Below are positions 44,640 to 56,470 of a stretch of DNA of 64,000 nt, one piece after another. A program made the translations under genes and the position numbers. Source of the DNA: Ctena decussata. Its lineage: Eukaryota > Mollusca > Bivalvia > Lucinida > Lucinidae. Where the stretch lies: contig OZ022503.1 of assembly GCA_963989385.1 (NCBI GenBank), forward strand, positions 93,908,377-93,972,376. The letters are read 5' to 3'. Each line of letters opens with the position of its first letter. Within the stretch, counting starts at the first letter, position 1. The notes beneath the pieces are model-generated. The model saw only the letters and a program-made list of their open reading frames with translations. It was not told the DNA's origin and did not search any database.

Positions 44640-45515
44640 GCCGAGTGATACCGAAAGGTGATCCCGAGTGATGGATTTTTCTTTTCGTGCCTAGCATGAT
44701 GAAAAATACTTTTTCTTGCACACTTTAGGTTAAACGCGTTTTGACCTTCATTTCAGACTTGTTTAAATGCGAAATTTTAGTAGTGCCCGAGACGTTTTTA
44801 TTTGATTTTAAAAGAAGGCACCACTTTCAACGAACGGCATTCGGTTCTTTACGTCAGCGTTCGGAGTGGCATAAATCGACGTCTACTGCCGTGTGATTGA
44901 CGTCATCATCTAATCATTTACGTCACTTGACGGTGCAGATACGTCACCTCCTACACAACCAATGCATTAACAACACGTGATCATCGGAGTTTCACCCGGT
45001 CTTGGGTGAGATAAATATAGAATATATAATTGGTGCTCAGTGCCCATCACAAGGCTTTTCGAGTGATGCCGAACAGTGATCCGAATGTTATTTTTTCTAT
45101 CCGTGCCATACATCCACGATAGATAATTTTTCTTGCATAGCGTTGTGGCCAACAATAGAGTAGAACTTGCTTAAGAGTGTCGCTTTAGCCATTAAAGGGT
45201 TTCAACCCAAGTTTTACGAAGCCGACGCTACCAACGACATCCGTTCGGTCCTTTACGTCAATATACGTGTGCATCATTTTTCCGGTTTCATGACGTCTCG
45301 ACTGTAAGAACTGACGTCACTTGACGACGTAGATACGTGATCTCTAATACAGGCAATGCATTGAATGCTCGTTATTTCATCCTGTTCTGGGTGAGATATC
45401 ATGGGTCGGTACAGGTGAAACATGTGGATATCTTTACCCGGTGTGCAAGTGAAGATATATAGGTACGGGTGAAACCCGCGGGTAGCTCTATCTGGCGTAC
45501 GAGAACATATCTTGT
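44640..45515 (+). repeat. Diverged direct duplication, about 430-bp unit, and a 54-bp one
   Basis: Words cgagtgataccgaaaggtgat / cgagtgatgccgaacagtgat, ttacgtcagcgttcgg / ttacgtcaatatacg, acttgacggtgcagatacgt / acttgacgacgtagatacgt, and cttgggtgagata / ctgggtgagata recur in the same order in 44640-45015 and 45050-45395. At 45407-45515 a 54-bp unit (ggtacaggtgaaac / ggtacgggtgaaac) is also repeated. Element class unknown. Confidence 0.65.
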
Positions 45516-46085
45516 TCCCTCTGACAATGTACCTCGGATGGCGACATAATATTTTATAACCTCACAACAATATCTTGGCAAATCGTTTTCTAATGGCATG
45601 CTCTTGTAAGGTTTAGAGTTTTGCTGCAGCCATTTTCTTATCGGGAAAAGTGATACTGCTTATGTATCGAAACCAAAGAGAATATAAAAGCTTTTTATTT
45701 AGCCATTTGTCTTGTAAGAAAACGTCAAAGCCCTGTAGTCTGTACTATAGCCTCCGAGTTCTAAAGCAAAAAAAAACAAAGATACGAAGTAAGCTTACGC
45801 TTGTTTATTGGAATATCAGCAGATTATGTTGTTGATCATATGGCTTTCAAGTACATCGAAAAGAAAGAAATATATTTGCAGCAAACACTGAACCTTTTGA
45901 AACGTAAAATTGTTTAGAATATTAAATTCTGAAAACCCAAATCTGCATTATTAATAAATTAAATGTAAAAACTGAATGTTTCAAAAATGTGTTGAGTTGC
46001 GGCAAAGAATAATTGTAGAATTTAAATAAAAAAACTAAGACAAGCTAAAGATGTGTTTGTACAACTATACAAATAGTTTTACAGA

Positions 46086-46483
46086 ATGAAGACGATTATG
46101 TGCACAAATTTAACTGTATTAGATTCAAATATCAGCGATTCAGCCTGTGGAGACGTGGATCTTGTACCAAGATGGGCAGAGATCGGACTTGTCGTATATA
46201 TGATGACGACGGCTTTGCTGTCAATATTTGGCAATGGTCTCATTGTTATCGTAGAATTGAAGAATTTATGTAAGACAAGTACCGATTGGTTGGTTTTCTA
46301 TATGGCGAATAATGATATATTATTTGCTTTGGTAAACATTCCTATTTACATCGTGTTTTATATGGAATCATCAGGCTCTGATGCCGGTTGCATCATACAC
46401 GTGTTTGTCGAGAAAACCACGATATTTTCATCAACATTACTACTTTGTACTGTGGCTGTGGATAGATATTGTAAGACATGCAG
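46086..46483 (+). CDS. Exon of a class A GPCR, TM1 to the DRY motif
   Basis: The frame starts at ATG 46086 and runs 132 residues to a likely donor, gcag|gtaata, leaving in phase 2. The extracellular N-terminus has NLT and NIS glycosylation sites. TM1 contains SIFGNGLIVIV with the conserved Asn; TM2 carries YMANNDILFALVNIP with the conserved Asp in place of the usual LAxAD setting; TM3 starts after Cys at DAGCII (the disulfide cysteine) and ends VAVDRYCKTC with an intact DRY. Exons for TM4-TM7 were not found to 64000, so the gene continues through a long intron or the locus is a fragment. A ttttacag just upstream of the ATG could be an acceptor, making the true start earlier. Ligand and subfamily unknown. 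Confidence 0.7.
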
Positions 46484-47425
46484 GTAATACTTCTGTTGTA
46501 TCTGTACCGTACATACCCCAGGACGCAAATCACAATTACATTAGATGATTTTCTTGCTTTTCTATAACGTAAGAAAATGTTTCTAGCATCTCATCACAGG
46601 TTAAATGCAAACCCTCTTAAAGTGGTGACTGTAGTTACAATGATGGGTCCTTCCGCACAAGCTGAAACAGCAGGACCTAAAACAGGGGTGCTATGTAGTT
46701 TTTAAAGAAATTTTGCTTTGTTCGCAGACATACCTTAGCTGTACTACAATACCTCACATACAGTTTTATTTATACTAATTGGTATGATCTGGTATAAGAG
46801 TAGCTTTACAAGAATGTTAGTTCGGCACCGTAACAAATGTCTATTTGCATATTTTCATGACACTTTACGATTATGTAGAATATGCCATTACAATATGTCG
46901 CGTACAAGTATGCCATCGCTTTTGTTTTTATTTTAGTTATTTTTCTTTCACTGTTTTAGTATTATGCTGTTGTATGTTGTATCCATAGTTTGAATACTAT
47001 CGATATATAGTGATTCTTAAAATAAAGGTTCTATTATCAATTTCAAGAAGTTGACAAATGAACTTTGAAAAAAAAAAACTTCCTAGAAAACATTTTCATA
47101 ATTAATGATTATTGTAATGGATCTTGGAATAAGACAGAAGAAAACTAAGCGTTGTGCCAGGCTCGTACCTATTTTACAGGAAAGTTATATAACATAACAA
47201 CGTTATATAGGAAGTGACGTTAAGTATATGGCGCGACTTAGTAGTAACGCTATAATGCAAAATTTGAGTTCTTAACATTTTCCCGCGCCACAAAGTCTTT
47301 ATGTCTATGATGCCACAGTGATAAATTGAATTTTAAAGAAATAAAATCTTGATTAAATTGATTATGACTACATTAAGTATCACTGCTCAGTCTCTAAATA
47401 AACCTTATCAACCGAGGAAAAGCCT
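46484..47425. other. Non-coding; possible BEL/Pao 3' flank
   Basis: Read on the minus strand, sequence downstream of the BEL/Pao stop includes tgtggcgcgggaaaatg near 47280-47296, which could be the start of a 3' LTR. No second LTR copy is present, so this is not confirmed. No GPCR exon was seen here. Confidence 0.3.
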
Positions 47426-49000
47426 TTATCCCTCCAGTGGAAACAGTTTAACCACCGGTCTTGAAGTTAGTCCATTTTTAGTTCTTACGGTTGCGTCCCG
47501 TGTCAATCCGTCGTTCCCCGTAAGAAGTTCCTCAACGATTCCCAGTTTCCATTGAACTCTCGGTGCAACGTCGTCGTGGATTTGGACAACGTCGCCGGCC
47601 TTGATCAGCTGATCGTTGGTACCCGTTCTCCGATGGTGTTCTCGTAACGCTGTTAAGTACTCGAGATTCCAGCGCCGCCTAAAGCTACTGATCAGCGCAG
47701 CAACGACTCTTGATCTCTTATTGAGGCTGGACTGGTTCCCTAGTTTCGGATCATCCAAGCTGTCATATGGAGCATCCCCGTAAGGTAAGCATGTTATGCG
47801 TCGCCCGCACAGCAGATGAGACGGTGTCAATACTTCTGGATCCGACGATTCTGAGGAAATATAGGTTAAGGTGGTGATTTATGGTAAATGTAAAAATCTG
47901 CATAAAACCATTAAAAAGTATGGTATCTCCCTGAAAGTTAGCAGACTTCTTATTTTTGTTGTTCTTTACAGTTTAGAATACAAAATAGACGTACATGCTG
48001 CTTAAAAAGTGTTTTTATAAGGAAAGATCAAAGGGTATTTTTCTGCGCAATAATAAAAAAAATTAACATCGTTATTGAAAATTTATGTAGTACTGAAGGT
48101 GCGTTATTGCATGATGCAGAGCGACCTAGCAATTATTTATTCCAACTCTTTCTCAAATTGTAATGTAGACCAGATGAAAACAATAGCTTTTTCTCAAATG
48201 TTCAACCATGTACAAGGTAATGTACACTGGAAGCATTTATTAAATATAGGGTAGGCAAGCATACCTATGCAACACCTACAGTATAAATAATACATTACTT
48301 ACATGATCACTGGTGTGTAGATGAATTGTTCAACCTTGTTAAAATAGTCTCACCTGTTTCACCTGTGTGTATTGACAAAACAATTTAGACACAGACCACA
48401 TCTTTTTTTCATCTGCTCAGCCTGATAATGTGTGAAAGAGTTTGAAAAAATAATTGCTAGCTCGCTCTCCATTATGCAACAAGGAACTCTCAGCACTAAG
48501 TATATTTTCAATAACAATATTATTTTTTCAGATTATTGCGCACAAAATTACCCTTTGATCTTTTCTTATAAAAACACTTTTTAACATTAACAAATGCTGC
48601 ATTTTGGGAGTCTGAATTGTCAGAAACAACATAAAGAAGGCATATGCTAAGTTTCGGAAAGATCAGTGGTATTTTGAGTGTTTTATGCAGATTTTTGTCT
48701 TTGCCCCAAATCAGTGATTATCACCACCTTAAGGGTCGGTCATTCAAAATAGCTTCTACTTCGGTAACCACGGTCTGTAACTTCTCGTAGTTGACATAAG
48801 ATCGGCCTAATGTCTTCTTGATAGCTGTTTTTGTGAGACCAATCAGACGTTCCCATCATCCTCCAAACCATGGCGCTTGTTTAGGAATGAATCTCCACTC
48901 CGTTCCCAGGTTACAGAGATTTTCTTGGACTTTATTAGACTGACATAAATGACGTATGTGGTTTGATGCGGCACTGAATGTCGTAGCATTGTCTGTCACC
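47426..49000 (-). pseudogene. BEL/Pao retrotransposon remnant (integrase end and DUF5641-type C-terminus)
   Basis: Minus strand. From 49000 down, the integrase core shows VTDNATTF (second catalytic Asp), then GTEWRFIPKQAPWFGG and WERL (catalytic Glu). A TGA between them at 48855-48857 replaces the usual aromatic codon. The frame runs on to EAILNDRP, is split by the insertion at 47870-48728, then resumes with TPSHLLCGRR, RRWNLEYLTALREHH, GDVVQIHDD and ends FPLEG-stop at 47426. This C-terminus is the domain found at the end of Pao-type polyproteins. The 5' side is cut off at about 49000 by a tandem array; protease, reverse transcriptase and the first integrase Asp are missing. Confidence 0.85.
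47870..48728. mobile_element. 859-bp inverted-repeat element in a TTAA site
   Basis: TTAA stands on both sides (47866-47869, 48729-48732). The ends begin GGTGGTGAT in inverted orientation, and the arms extend about 200 bp: aaaatctgcataaaac, aaaaagtgtttttataag, aaagatcaaagggtat and tgcgcaataat on the left are mirrored on the right. No frame of note lies inside. TTAA duplication is typical of piggyBac-type elements, so a piggyBac-related MITE is the best guess, though the terminal bases differ from the commonest CCC/CCT type. Confidence 0.85.
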
Positions 49001-49500
49001 ATAATTTGACCTTCAAGTGTAACCTTGACCTTGGATATACCTGCAGATGTTTCAAATGGTACGGTACTTAAACTCATCAAGGAGAACAACTGTGTCGTTT
49101 TTTTAATCCATGCATAAATGAAGCTGTTATGGCCCGGACAAGCTCAATTTATGACAATTTTTATCATTTGACCTTCGAATGTGACCTTGACCTTGGCCCT
49201 ACCTGACCAAATGTTCCAAATGGCACTTCTACTTATAAAGGAGAACAATTGTGCCAAATTATTTTGAAATCCATCTAAAAATGTAGAAGTAATGGCTCAG
49301 ACAAGCTCCTGATATGACTATTTTACCATTTGACCTTTAAGTGTGACCTTGACCTTGGACCTACCTGAACGAATGTTTCAAATGGCACTTCTGCTCATCA
49401 AGGAGAACAACTGTGCTCTATTATTTTGAAATCTATCCATAAATATAGAAGTTTTAAAGGTCCCAGGAAATCATAGAAAGCTGCTAAATGGATTGTTTGA
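49000..49500 (+). repeat. Tandem array, monomer about 160 bp
   Basis: Units are marked by tttgaccttcaagtgtaacc (about 49008), tttgaccttcgaatgtgacc (about 49166), tttgacctttaagtgtgacc (about 49330) and tttgacctttact (about 49497), followed by accttgacctt..acctacctg and caaggagaacaactgtg. It borders and truncates the BEL/Pao remnant. Confidence 0.75.
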
Positions 49501-49639
49501 CCTTTACTCTGTTATGGAGGTCAGAGGTGGTCTTAAAATGTTTAAAAAATGGCTTATCTATTCCTTATATTACGAAGCAGTTGTTGGAATTATGCTAAAC
49601 TAGCCCTAAATCATCATTTGGAGAAGATCTATAACTGAT

Positions 49640-50760
49640 TATTAGGGTCCCACCAGACGAAGTAATTTGTAATTTTGAATTTTTTTGGTACGGTAATCGT
49701 GTCCGCTCCGTAACTCTGAAACTCTTTCTGATATTTTCATGACACTTGGTACAAATGTAAAACAGCATCAGACAATACATGTATGTGGAGAGAAAAACCC
49801 ACAACTCCACCTACATTGTTTACTGAAATATGCCCCTTTGTAATTTTTTGGTACGGAAATCGTGTCCGCTATATAACTGTGAAACTGTTTGAGATATTTT
49901 CACGATACTTGGTACAAATGTAAAGCATTATCAGACGATATGCATAGAACAAGAAGTTTATCTTTCTACATTTTTCACTTAATTATGCCCTTTGTAATTT
50001 CAGTACGGAAAGTGTGTCTTCTCCATAACTCTAAAACCGTTTTAGTTATTTTCACAAAAACTTGGTACGAAAGTAAAACATCATCAGACCATTTGCAGAC
50101 AATAAAAAACATAACTCTACCTATGATTTTACTGAATGATGCCCCTTTGTAATTTTAAGTACGGAAATCTTGCCCGCTCTATAACTTTAAAACTCTCAAA
50201 GATATTTTCATGAAACTATGTACAAATACAAAACATTGTTATGTTAAACAATGTGCAGAGAATAAGAACCGCAACTCCATCTACTTTTGTTCTGAATTAT
50301 TTTCCTTTGTAATTATAAGTATAGAAATTTTGTCTGCTATTCAGCTTTTAAACCATCAAAGATATTTTCTTGGAATTTTGTACAAATATAAAGCATTATC
50401 AGACGATGTGAAGAGAATTAAAACTGTAACTTCATCTACATTTTCTACAGAATAATGCCCTTTTGTAATTTTCAGTATACAAATCATTCCACTCTCTAAC
50501 TTTAAAACTGTAGAAGATATTTTCTTATAAATTGATACAAATGTAAAACATCATCAAACAATTTGTAGAGAAAAAGAACCATTACTGCACCTTCATTTAT
50601 GTTAAATAGAATTATACCCCTTTGTAATTTTGGATATTGAGACCTTTGTCCAATCTATAACTTTAAGCCTTTGAAGATATTTCATAAAACTTGGTACAAA
50701 TATAAAGCATCATCAGAATATCTGAAGGTGTTCAGAGTGCAAGAATGGTAACTCCAGTTT
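49640..50760 (+). repeat. Tandem array, monomer about 155 bp, seven units
   Basis: The word cctttgtaattt recurs near 49835, 49989, 50143, 50304, 50459 and 50619, with an earlier partial unit at 49665. Each unit has tacggaaat..tgtccgct, agatattttc, ttggtacaaatgtaaa and catcatcagacgat. All short frames inside follow the repeat. No microsatellite or terminal flank was found next to it. Confidence 0.85.
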
Positions 50761-53139
50761 CCTGCTTTACAGACTTGTTGCCTTTGTTTTAATCAGTCAT
50801 GATTTTGTTTTTTGCCCGTATCTTAATCATTCAACCAGAGGCTTAATTCCAACCAACATGAAACAACAACATGGTAACAGAAAGCTGTTATTATATTTTC
50901 TGGTTAGGGACATACGACTTAAATTCCACCAACAGTCTCATAAAGGCGGGGTCCTGTAAGTTACCATGTTTCTAGTTAGGTTTTGGTGATTTTGACCCAA
51001 TTTTTAAGGGTCATTGTTGATTTGACCTGAAAAACGAAGATGTATCTTGAACCAGTAGATTTATTTTTACCAAACTTGCAAAGATCAACCTTTTAGGCAA
51101 GACAAAGACTTAGAATTTGGCGAACTTGATGCCATTTTCAAAGTCACAGGAGTATTTTGTCGAACCCGCTTGCCATAAGCGAGACAGTCGACAAAACTTC
51201 AGTTTGGTAAATATGCATGCGTGCCTCCATCCAGAACTTTTACAAAAACAAAGGACAGTAGGCAAGAAAGCTTATGCAGACCAGACATGTGATGAGCAAC
51301 TTTAAAACCAGTGTACCAGGTGCTATCTTATCATCAAAACTCATAGTATGTAACTTATGAATTCGTTGTATAACTAAATGAGGTGGGTGGGGTAACTCAC
51401 CCCCTAAATATACAGATTAAACATATTAATGAATGAAAAAATATAAACATTGTATGTGTGGTTTATTTCTTCTCCAATCTCTGTATATGTTCTGTTGCTG
51501 TTCTTTCTCTACATTGTACTACATACACTCAGATTGCCTAATTTCTTTGTGGAAGGAATGAGTGGTTTTTGTCATAGCAACTATAAAAATACTGATTTAT
51601 CGTATATTATTTAACAAAATCAACACTTAGAATATGTATGCATATTTAAAAAGTAAATAACAAAAAAATATGCTTCATCAACATTGAAACAATTTCCTGT
51701 AAATAACCGTGTAAATGAACACTAACCCATAATAGAATAACAGTTACCATGGTAACTAAATGATAAACAATGTAAAAGCAATGACAGCAAACAAGTGGTG
51801 ATCTTTTAAAAATGTTTCAGTTTACTCACAATTATGGAAACTTGAGATATATTATCCATGGCATGTAACTTTTGCATTCATTTCATATTCAGTGGATGTG
51901 GGTGGGGTAATTGCACCCCTAACTGTAAATTTTAAACATACTTCTGAATGAGAAAAGTATTTATGTAGCTTCCCTCCACTGTATTTAATGTATTTATTTG
52001 TATTTCTGCTCATATTTGCTTAACATTCTCCAGATATTGTCTCTTATAACAGATTTTCTGCAATAACAGTTTCTTCTGATTTCCCTGACGGTGACTAAAT
52101 TCAAAGACAATTATTTTCAATTTGAAAAATATACCATTTCCAATGTTTTGATATATTAAGAGCTAGGTGTTATACTCTCTGTACCAAGAGAATGAAAAAA
52201 ATCTATAGCCGCATTTTCTAACAAAGTGCTTTCAAAGTTGGCCAATTTTTGATATTTTTAAAGAGATGCTTTACTAGATAAAAGTCAAGGTCACCAACTC
52301 CTTGACCATAGCAATATAAAGATTTTTTTTCTATCCATACACAGCACTTATATGGGACTTTTAAAAGACATGAGTGTCAATAACATATGTTGAGAAATAC
52401 TGTCAATATAACTGGTGTCAAATCTGGCATTTTTATATAAAAAATCACCAAATTAGGCAAAAAAACAGAACATCCTCGTTGCCATGGAAACGGACAGTTT
52501 GATTTGAGAAAAAATTGTATTTTTGTTCATCACTTGACATAAGCAAAAACGACACAAAGTTTCATGAAAATCTGAGTTTGTCATTTTTACCCCTATTGCA
52601 ATTTTTTGGTGCTTACAGAGAATGACTCCATAGTCCTGTAAGTGATAAAAAATCACCAAAGCACAAATCATGATAAAACTGGTACAGCCTTCCGAGTTGA
52701 TAATAAAACGTCGGTTGATGTGCGTTTGCGTGTCATATACTGTAACTGGCAAAGAGGAGAAACAGAGGTTTTTGAAAAAAAATACAAGTCTATCCATAAA
52801 AAAATATTGCCTTTATTTCTGGTTCCCCGTTGAGCACTGAAATTACGCAACAGCGAGGCAACGAATGGAATCCTTGTCGTACATTGTATTTAAACCATTT
52901 ATTAAATACCTGTACCTTGTATTTTTATCTTCTGTACCTTGTATTTTTATCATGTAAATGAAGTTTGTGAAATCGAAAGTAGTTCATTTTAGTTGGCAAC
53001 TAAAATGACCTAGATATCCTTTAAATTGTTTTTATGAGAATCCAAAGGATGTTTTAATTTTAAAGCTGTCCAATCACGATCATATAGTGACAAAACTAGA
53101 GTGAGAAGCATGTTGCGATACTTCACAATAAAATATTTC
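50761..53139. other. Non-coding, with a diverged 510-bp-spaced repeat
   Basis: The block 51340-51450 (gtatgtaacttatgaattcg, gtgggtggggtaactcaccc) recurs diverged at 51855-51965 (gcatgtaacttttgcattca, gtgggtggggtaattgcacc). Near 52280 there is agtcaaggtcaccaactcct followed by tgacc. The 114-codon minus-strand frame at 52453-52797 shows no domain. Confidence 0.45.
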
Positions 53140-53490
53140 TTGCAGATAGAGCAATGGGGCCTTTAATGTAACCCTAATCAAATTTCAAAAGTTTCCATCA
53201 AAGGATATTTGAAATATAAAAGACAAATATAAACTTAACACAAAACTTTAACGCAAATTTTTAAGTCTGTGACCTTGACCTTAGGTCAGCAGCAGCATCC
53301 TGATGATGTCAACTATTCTGCATTAACATATAAGTATACCTAGTCACATGCCATCAGGCTCCATCAAAGGATGTTGGAAACATATGCAAAAAATGAAAAT
53401 TTAACGTAAAACTTTAACGCAAATGTTAACGGAGGGATGCACGCACGTACGAACGCACGGACGACGAACAAACGAACGAACGGATGGAAA
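53140..53490 (+). repeat. Tail of another tandem-core element with ACGA microsatellite
   Basis: Two partial units (actttaacgcaaatttt at about 53245 and actttaacgcaaatgtt at about 53411) enclose gtgaccttgaccttaggtca. They pass into a microsatellite acgcacgtacgaacgcacgg...acgaacgaacgg at 53440-53482. Same plan as 6771-8745 and 33300-35274, with a third unrelated core. Confidence 0.6.
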
Positions 53491-54741
53491 CACAAAAACT
53501 ATATACTCCTCGACATACTTTGTATGTTGGGGGCATAAAAATCAAGTGTGCTAACACTTGTGCTTTTTGTTTATTGCACTGCAAAAGCTCCTTACACTTT
53601 TTTCCCCAGAAAAAAAAAAGCAGAGATAGAATTTTATGCTACAGTCTGATCTTGATAATAATTCGTAGCATACATTTATGGGTAGCAAACTTATATAACT
53701 CATACATGAATAGGTGTAAATTTCTGAAAGGCGGTATACATGAATAGGGTGGGTTTGTAAAATCCCGGCGGCACACCTGTACCAATATCAAAGTTGAGTT
53801 ACCACCCCCCGCCCCCTCCCCGGGTGAAAGAACGGCTGGCGGACATGAAACATACACTTTGTATTTGTGACAAAAGCTTTAGATCAGCTGGCTAACCCGT
53901 ATTCCGTTTCCACTTCGGTACCTCGTTCCACTCCATGACCAGATGTCTTACGAAACACCGACGGGAACATCCCGTCTACATAAGCTGCAGTAGGGACTTT
54001 AAACACACAGAAAACGGACCCTTTCTAAGTCAATTAGGCAAAAACATATGTTTTGCATACAACTACTGCATTCAGCTGTACCCCGACGACTGGATACACA
54101 TCCAATATTACAGTGCCCCCGACATTCAAAAATCGGCGTACAGAGATAAAATTGCAAATAAATTCGCTGTTGCTGAACAGAAATATGCCGTACTTTGTTC
54201 ATTTTATCTTTGTTGCATTAGCCAATGCTTCCAATCGTAAGATAAAACAAATCAGACATTGAGATGGAGGAATTTATTGTGTAAACATACTTTCTACACG
54301 CGACGTAACAACATACACAGTAAAATGGGACGCAATTCAGGTAATTTTGCCATTTGAGCGTTGTCATTTAACAAGGACAATAAAGAATAAGTGTTTTACA
54401 AGATCCACTTGGAAAATAATGTCAAAATGTATAATAAAGATTACTTAGTAATACTGCCTTAAACGATGCACAGGTCAACAATGTGTCAACACAAACTTGC
54501 CCTCGTGGATTGGTACAGCCCCCAACTAATGAATTTTCAGAGTACAGTGGTTCTTATCGGTGTTAATTGTAACCAGGTATTTTAATCCTGTTGGTTGCAA
54601 TGTGGAAAAAAATAAGCAGCTCTAATCATTTGTACATTTATAATTAATAGAACATGCATGCAATTATTTGTATGCAAACTACCAATGAAGTAGCCATGGG
54701 GCGAGGTAAAAGGTAAATATATAGGTTTCCCATAGCCTAAT
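53491..54741. other. No supported gene
   Basis: Overlapping 67-101 codon frames on both strands at 53935-54260 show no domain. A C-rich patch lies at 53800-53823. No repeat family recognised. Confidence 0.35.
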
Positions 54742-54953
54742 AGCCTTAAGGGCAGTGGGGGTTAGAGGCTCACTGTGTCTTGGGCAAAAAATATGAAAGG
54801 CGGAGCCAATCCTCTCCTTTTGTTGCCTTATCCTTCCCTGATTACCCATTTACTACTGGGTTGACAGAGAGAGTCGTCGGATAGCGAAACCTGGGCTCGA
54901 TCTTTCTGTACCATAAACAAATGTCTCTAACCCCTCGACCGCCGTGCTCTCTC
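54742..54953 (-). mobile_element. tRNA-like SINE, second family, second copy
   Basis: Shares with 19313-19552 the words gggcagtgggg, ttagaggc, cttgggca, ttgccttatccttccc, acccatttactactggg and cgtcggat in the same order on the same strand. Its tRNA-like end at the right is more damaged than in the other copy. Confidence 0.6.
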
Positions 54954-56237
54954 AACGAGGTAAACAATAACAATTACATGTACGTGTTTTTCACTAAAAT
55001 ACCTTTACTCCCATTTTTAGAAAAATAGGAAAAAAACTGGCGAAAATTAGTGCATTTCTAAAATTTCCTTTTCGATCCTACAAAACATATTTATCTGCAA
55101 AATTTGGGATTTGTAAAGTACAATATATACAAAACATATACAAAACAATAAATGCCATTTACAATCATTATTCGTTTCTGAGATATTAAGCAAAATGACT
55201 GTTTTTATAGGCGCAAATGAATAATATACTTAGCAAAAATAAAAACTTGACAGTCGCTATTTTTCAACCTACGGTAGTCGGGGAAAAAGTGAGACATCAA
55301 ATTCTTTTAATTTAAAAAAATGTAATCATTCTGTAATAACATAGTCACACAAATTTCAAGATTCCTTAGATACAGCGAAATTGAGGGTATTGTAAACGTC
55401 ACAAGGGTACTTTTTTGTTTTCTATGCTAAAATCCAAATAATTACCAAATTTAAAATTGTCGAAGTCGGCTAATTTGCTAAAAATTCTGTTGGCAAATCT
55501 TTCCATTATTAAATTTAACCTGTATGGACTCCTAAGCTAAAATTATGCCGATCCACGGTCGACTATGAGGCCGTAAGGACCAGACGAAAAACCTCAGTCC
55601 ACGCCATTATGAAGTCAGAAATTCAGTTTCAATGGAATTCCCATTACACATTTAAGTCTTTATGGCAATTTAAGAAATGGCTTTTAAATGCATTTAGTAA
55701 TAAAGCATATGAGTTTGCAAGTCAAGCTAACTAATCTCGAAGAAAATAACGAAAAAGACGCATAGGTATAGAACTTACGGTATCTCATAAATCTCTATAT
55801 GTTTAATTCAAAGGGAGATAATCTAAAAGTTTTGAAACTTCAAACGTTACTTTCAGGTTGTGATTACAATTAACATAAGAGTTTAAAGTGTTTTCTATGC
55901 GCACTGGAACTATTGTATATTGCGTTCAAGAGAACTTTCTTCTGCGCATGCGCAAATTAAAGTTCTATTCTGAATTATTAAAATAGGAATAAGTTAGATA
56001 ACTCCGGACAGGACAAACATTTACCAATAATGTTTCATGATTTAAGAAATCAGATGTCTGTCCAACTCGATAACATTCATATATACATTATAAATTTTCT
56101 AGGGTGGTCGGAATTGAGATTTAAAAACCGTCAAGTTTTTATTTTTGTTCAGTATATAACAGGGACAATTTAGAATTGAAATCAGATACTTAATAATCCA
56201 ACTCTAGGCTTGGCTTTGAAATATAAATATTAACCAT
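54954..56237. other. No feature recognised
   Basis: AT-rich. A self-complementary word ctgcgcatgcgca lies near 55951. No exon seen. Confidence 0.4.
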
Positions 56238-56470
56238 TTTTTGCCCAGTTGCCTATTTAATACTTATCGAATGGATGAGTCCATTTGGCAACTAAAGGGT
56301 GTCTGGTTTAGTTTATTGTTATCATTTTTATTTTATTGTAAGGAGAAATACCAATTTGTCTTATGCAAATAGTGTAGACTCTGATCAGACGCCGTGTTTT
56401 ACGGCGTCTGATCTGGTTCTGCACTGTTTGAGTATGTCCTACTTATGGTCTGCTTTGCATTAATGGATCA
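56238..56470 (+). repeat. Dispersed repeat with a GATCAGACGCCG hairpin, second copy
   Basis: Matches 30281-30535 in word order, with the hairpin ctgatcagacgccg / cggcgtctgatc at 56371-56411. The loop differs (tgttttac). Confidence 0.6.

Noticed and set aside
47270..47425. A 3' LTR of the BEL/Pao element.
   Set aside because: Only one copy of the sequence is in the window, so LTR status cannot be shown.
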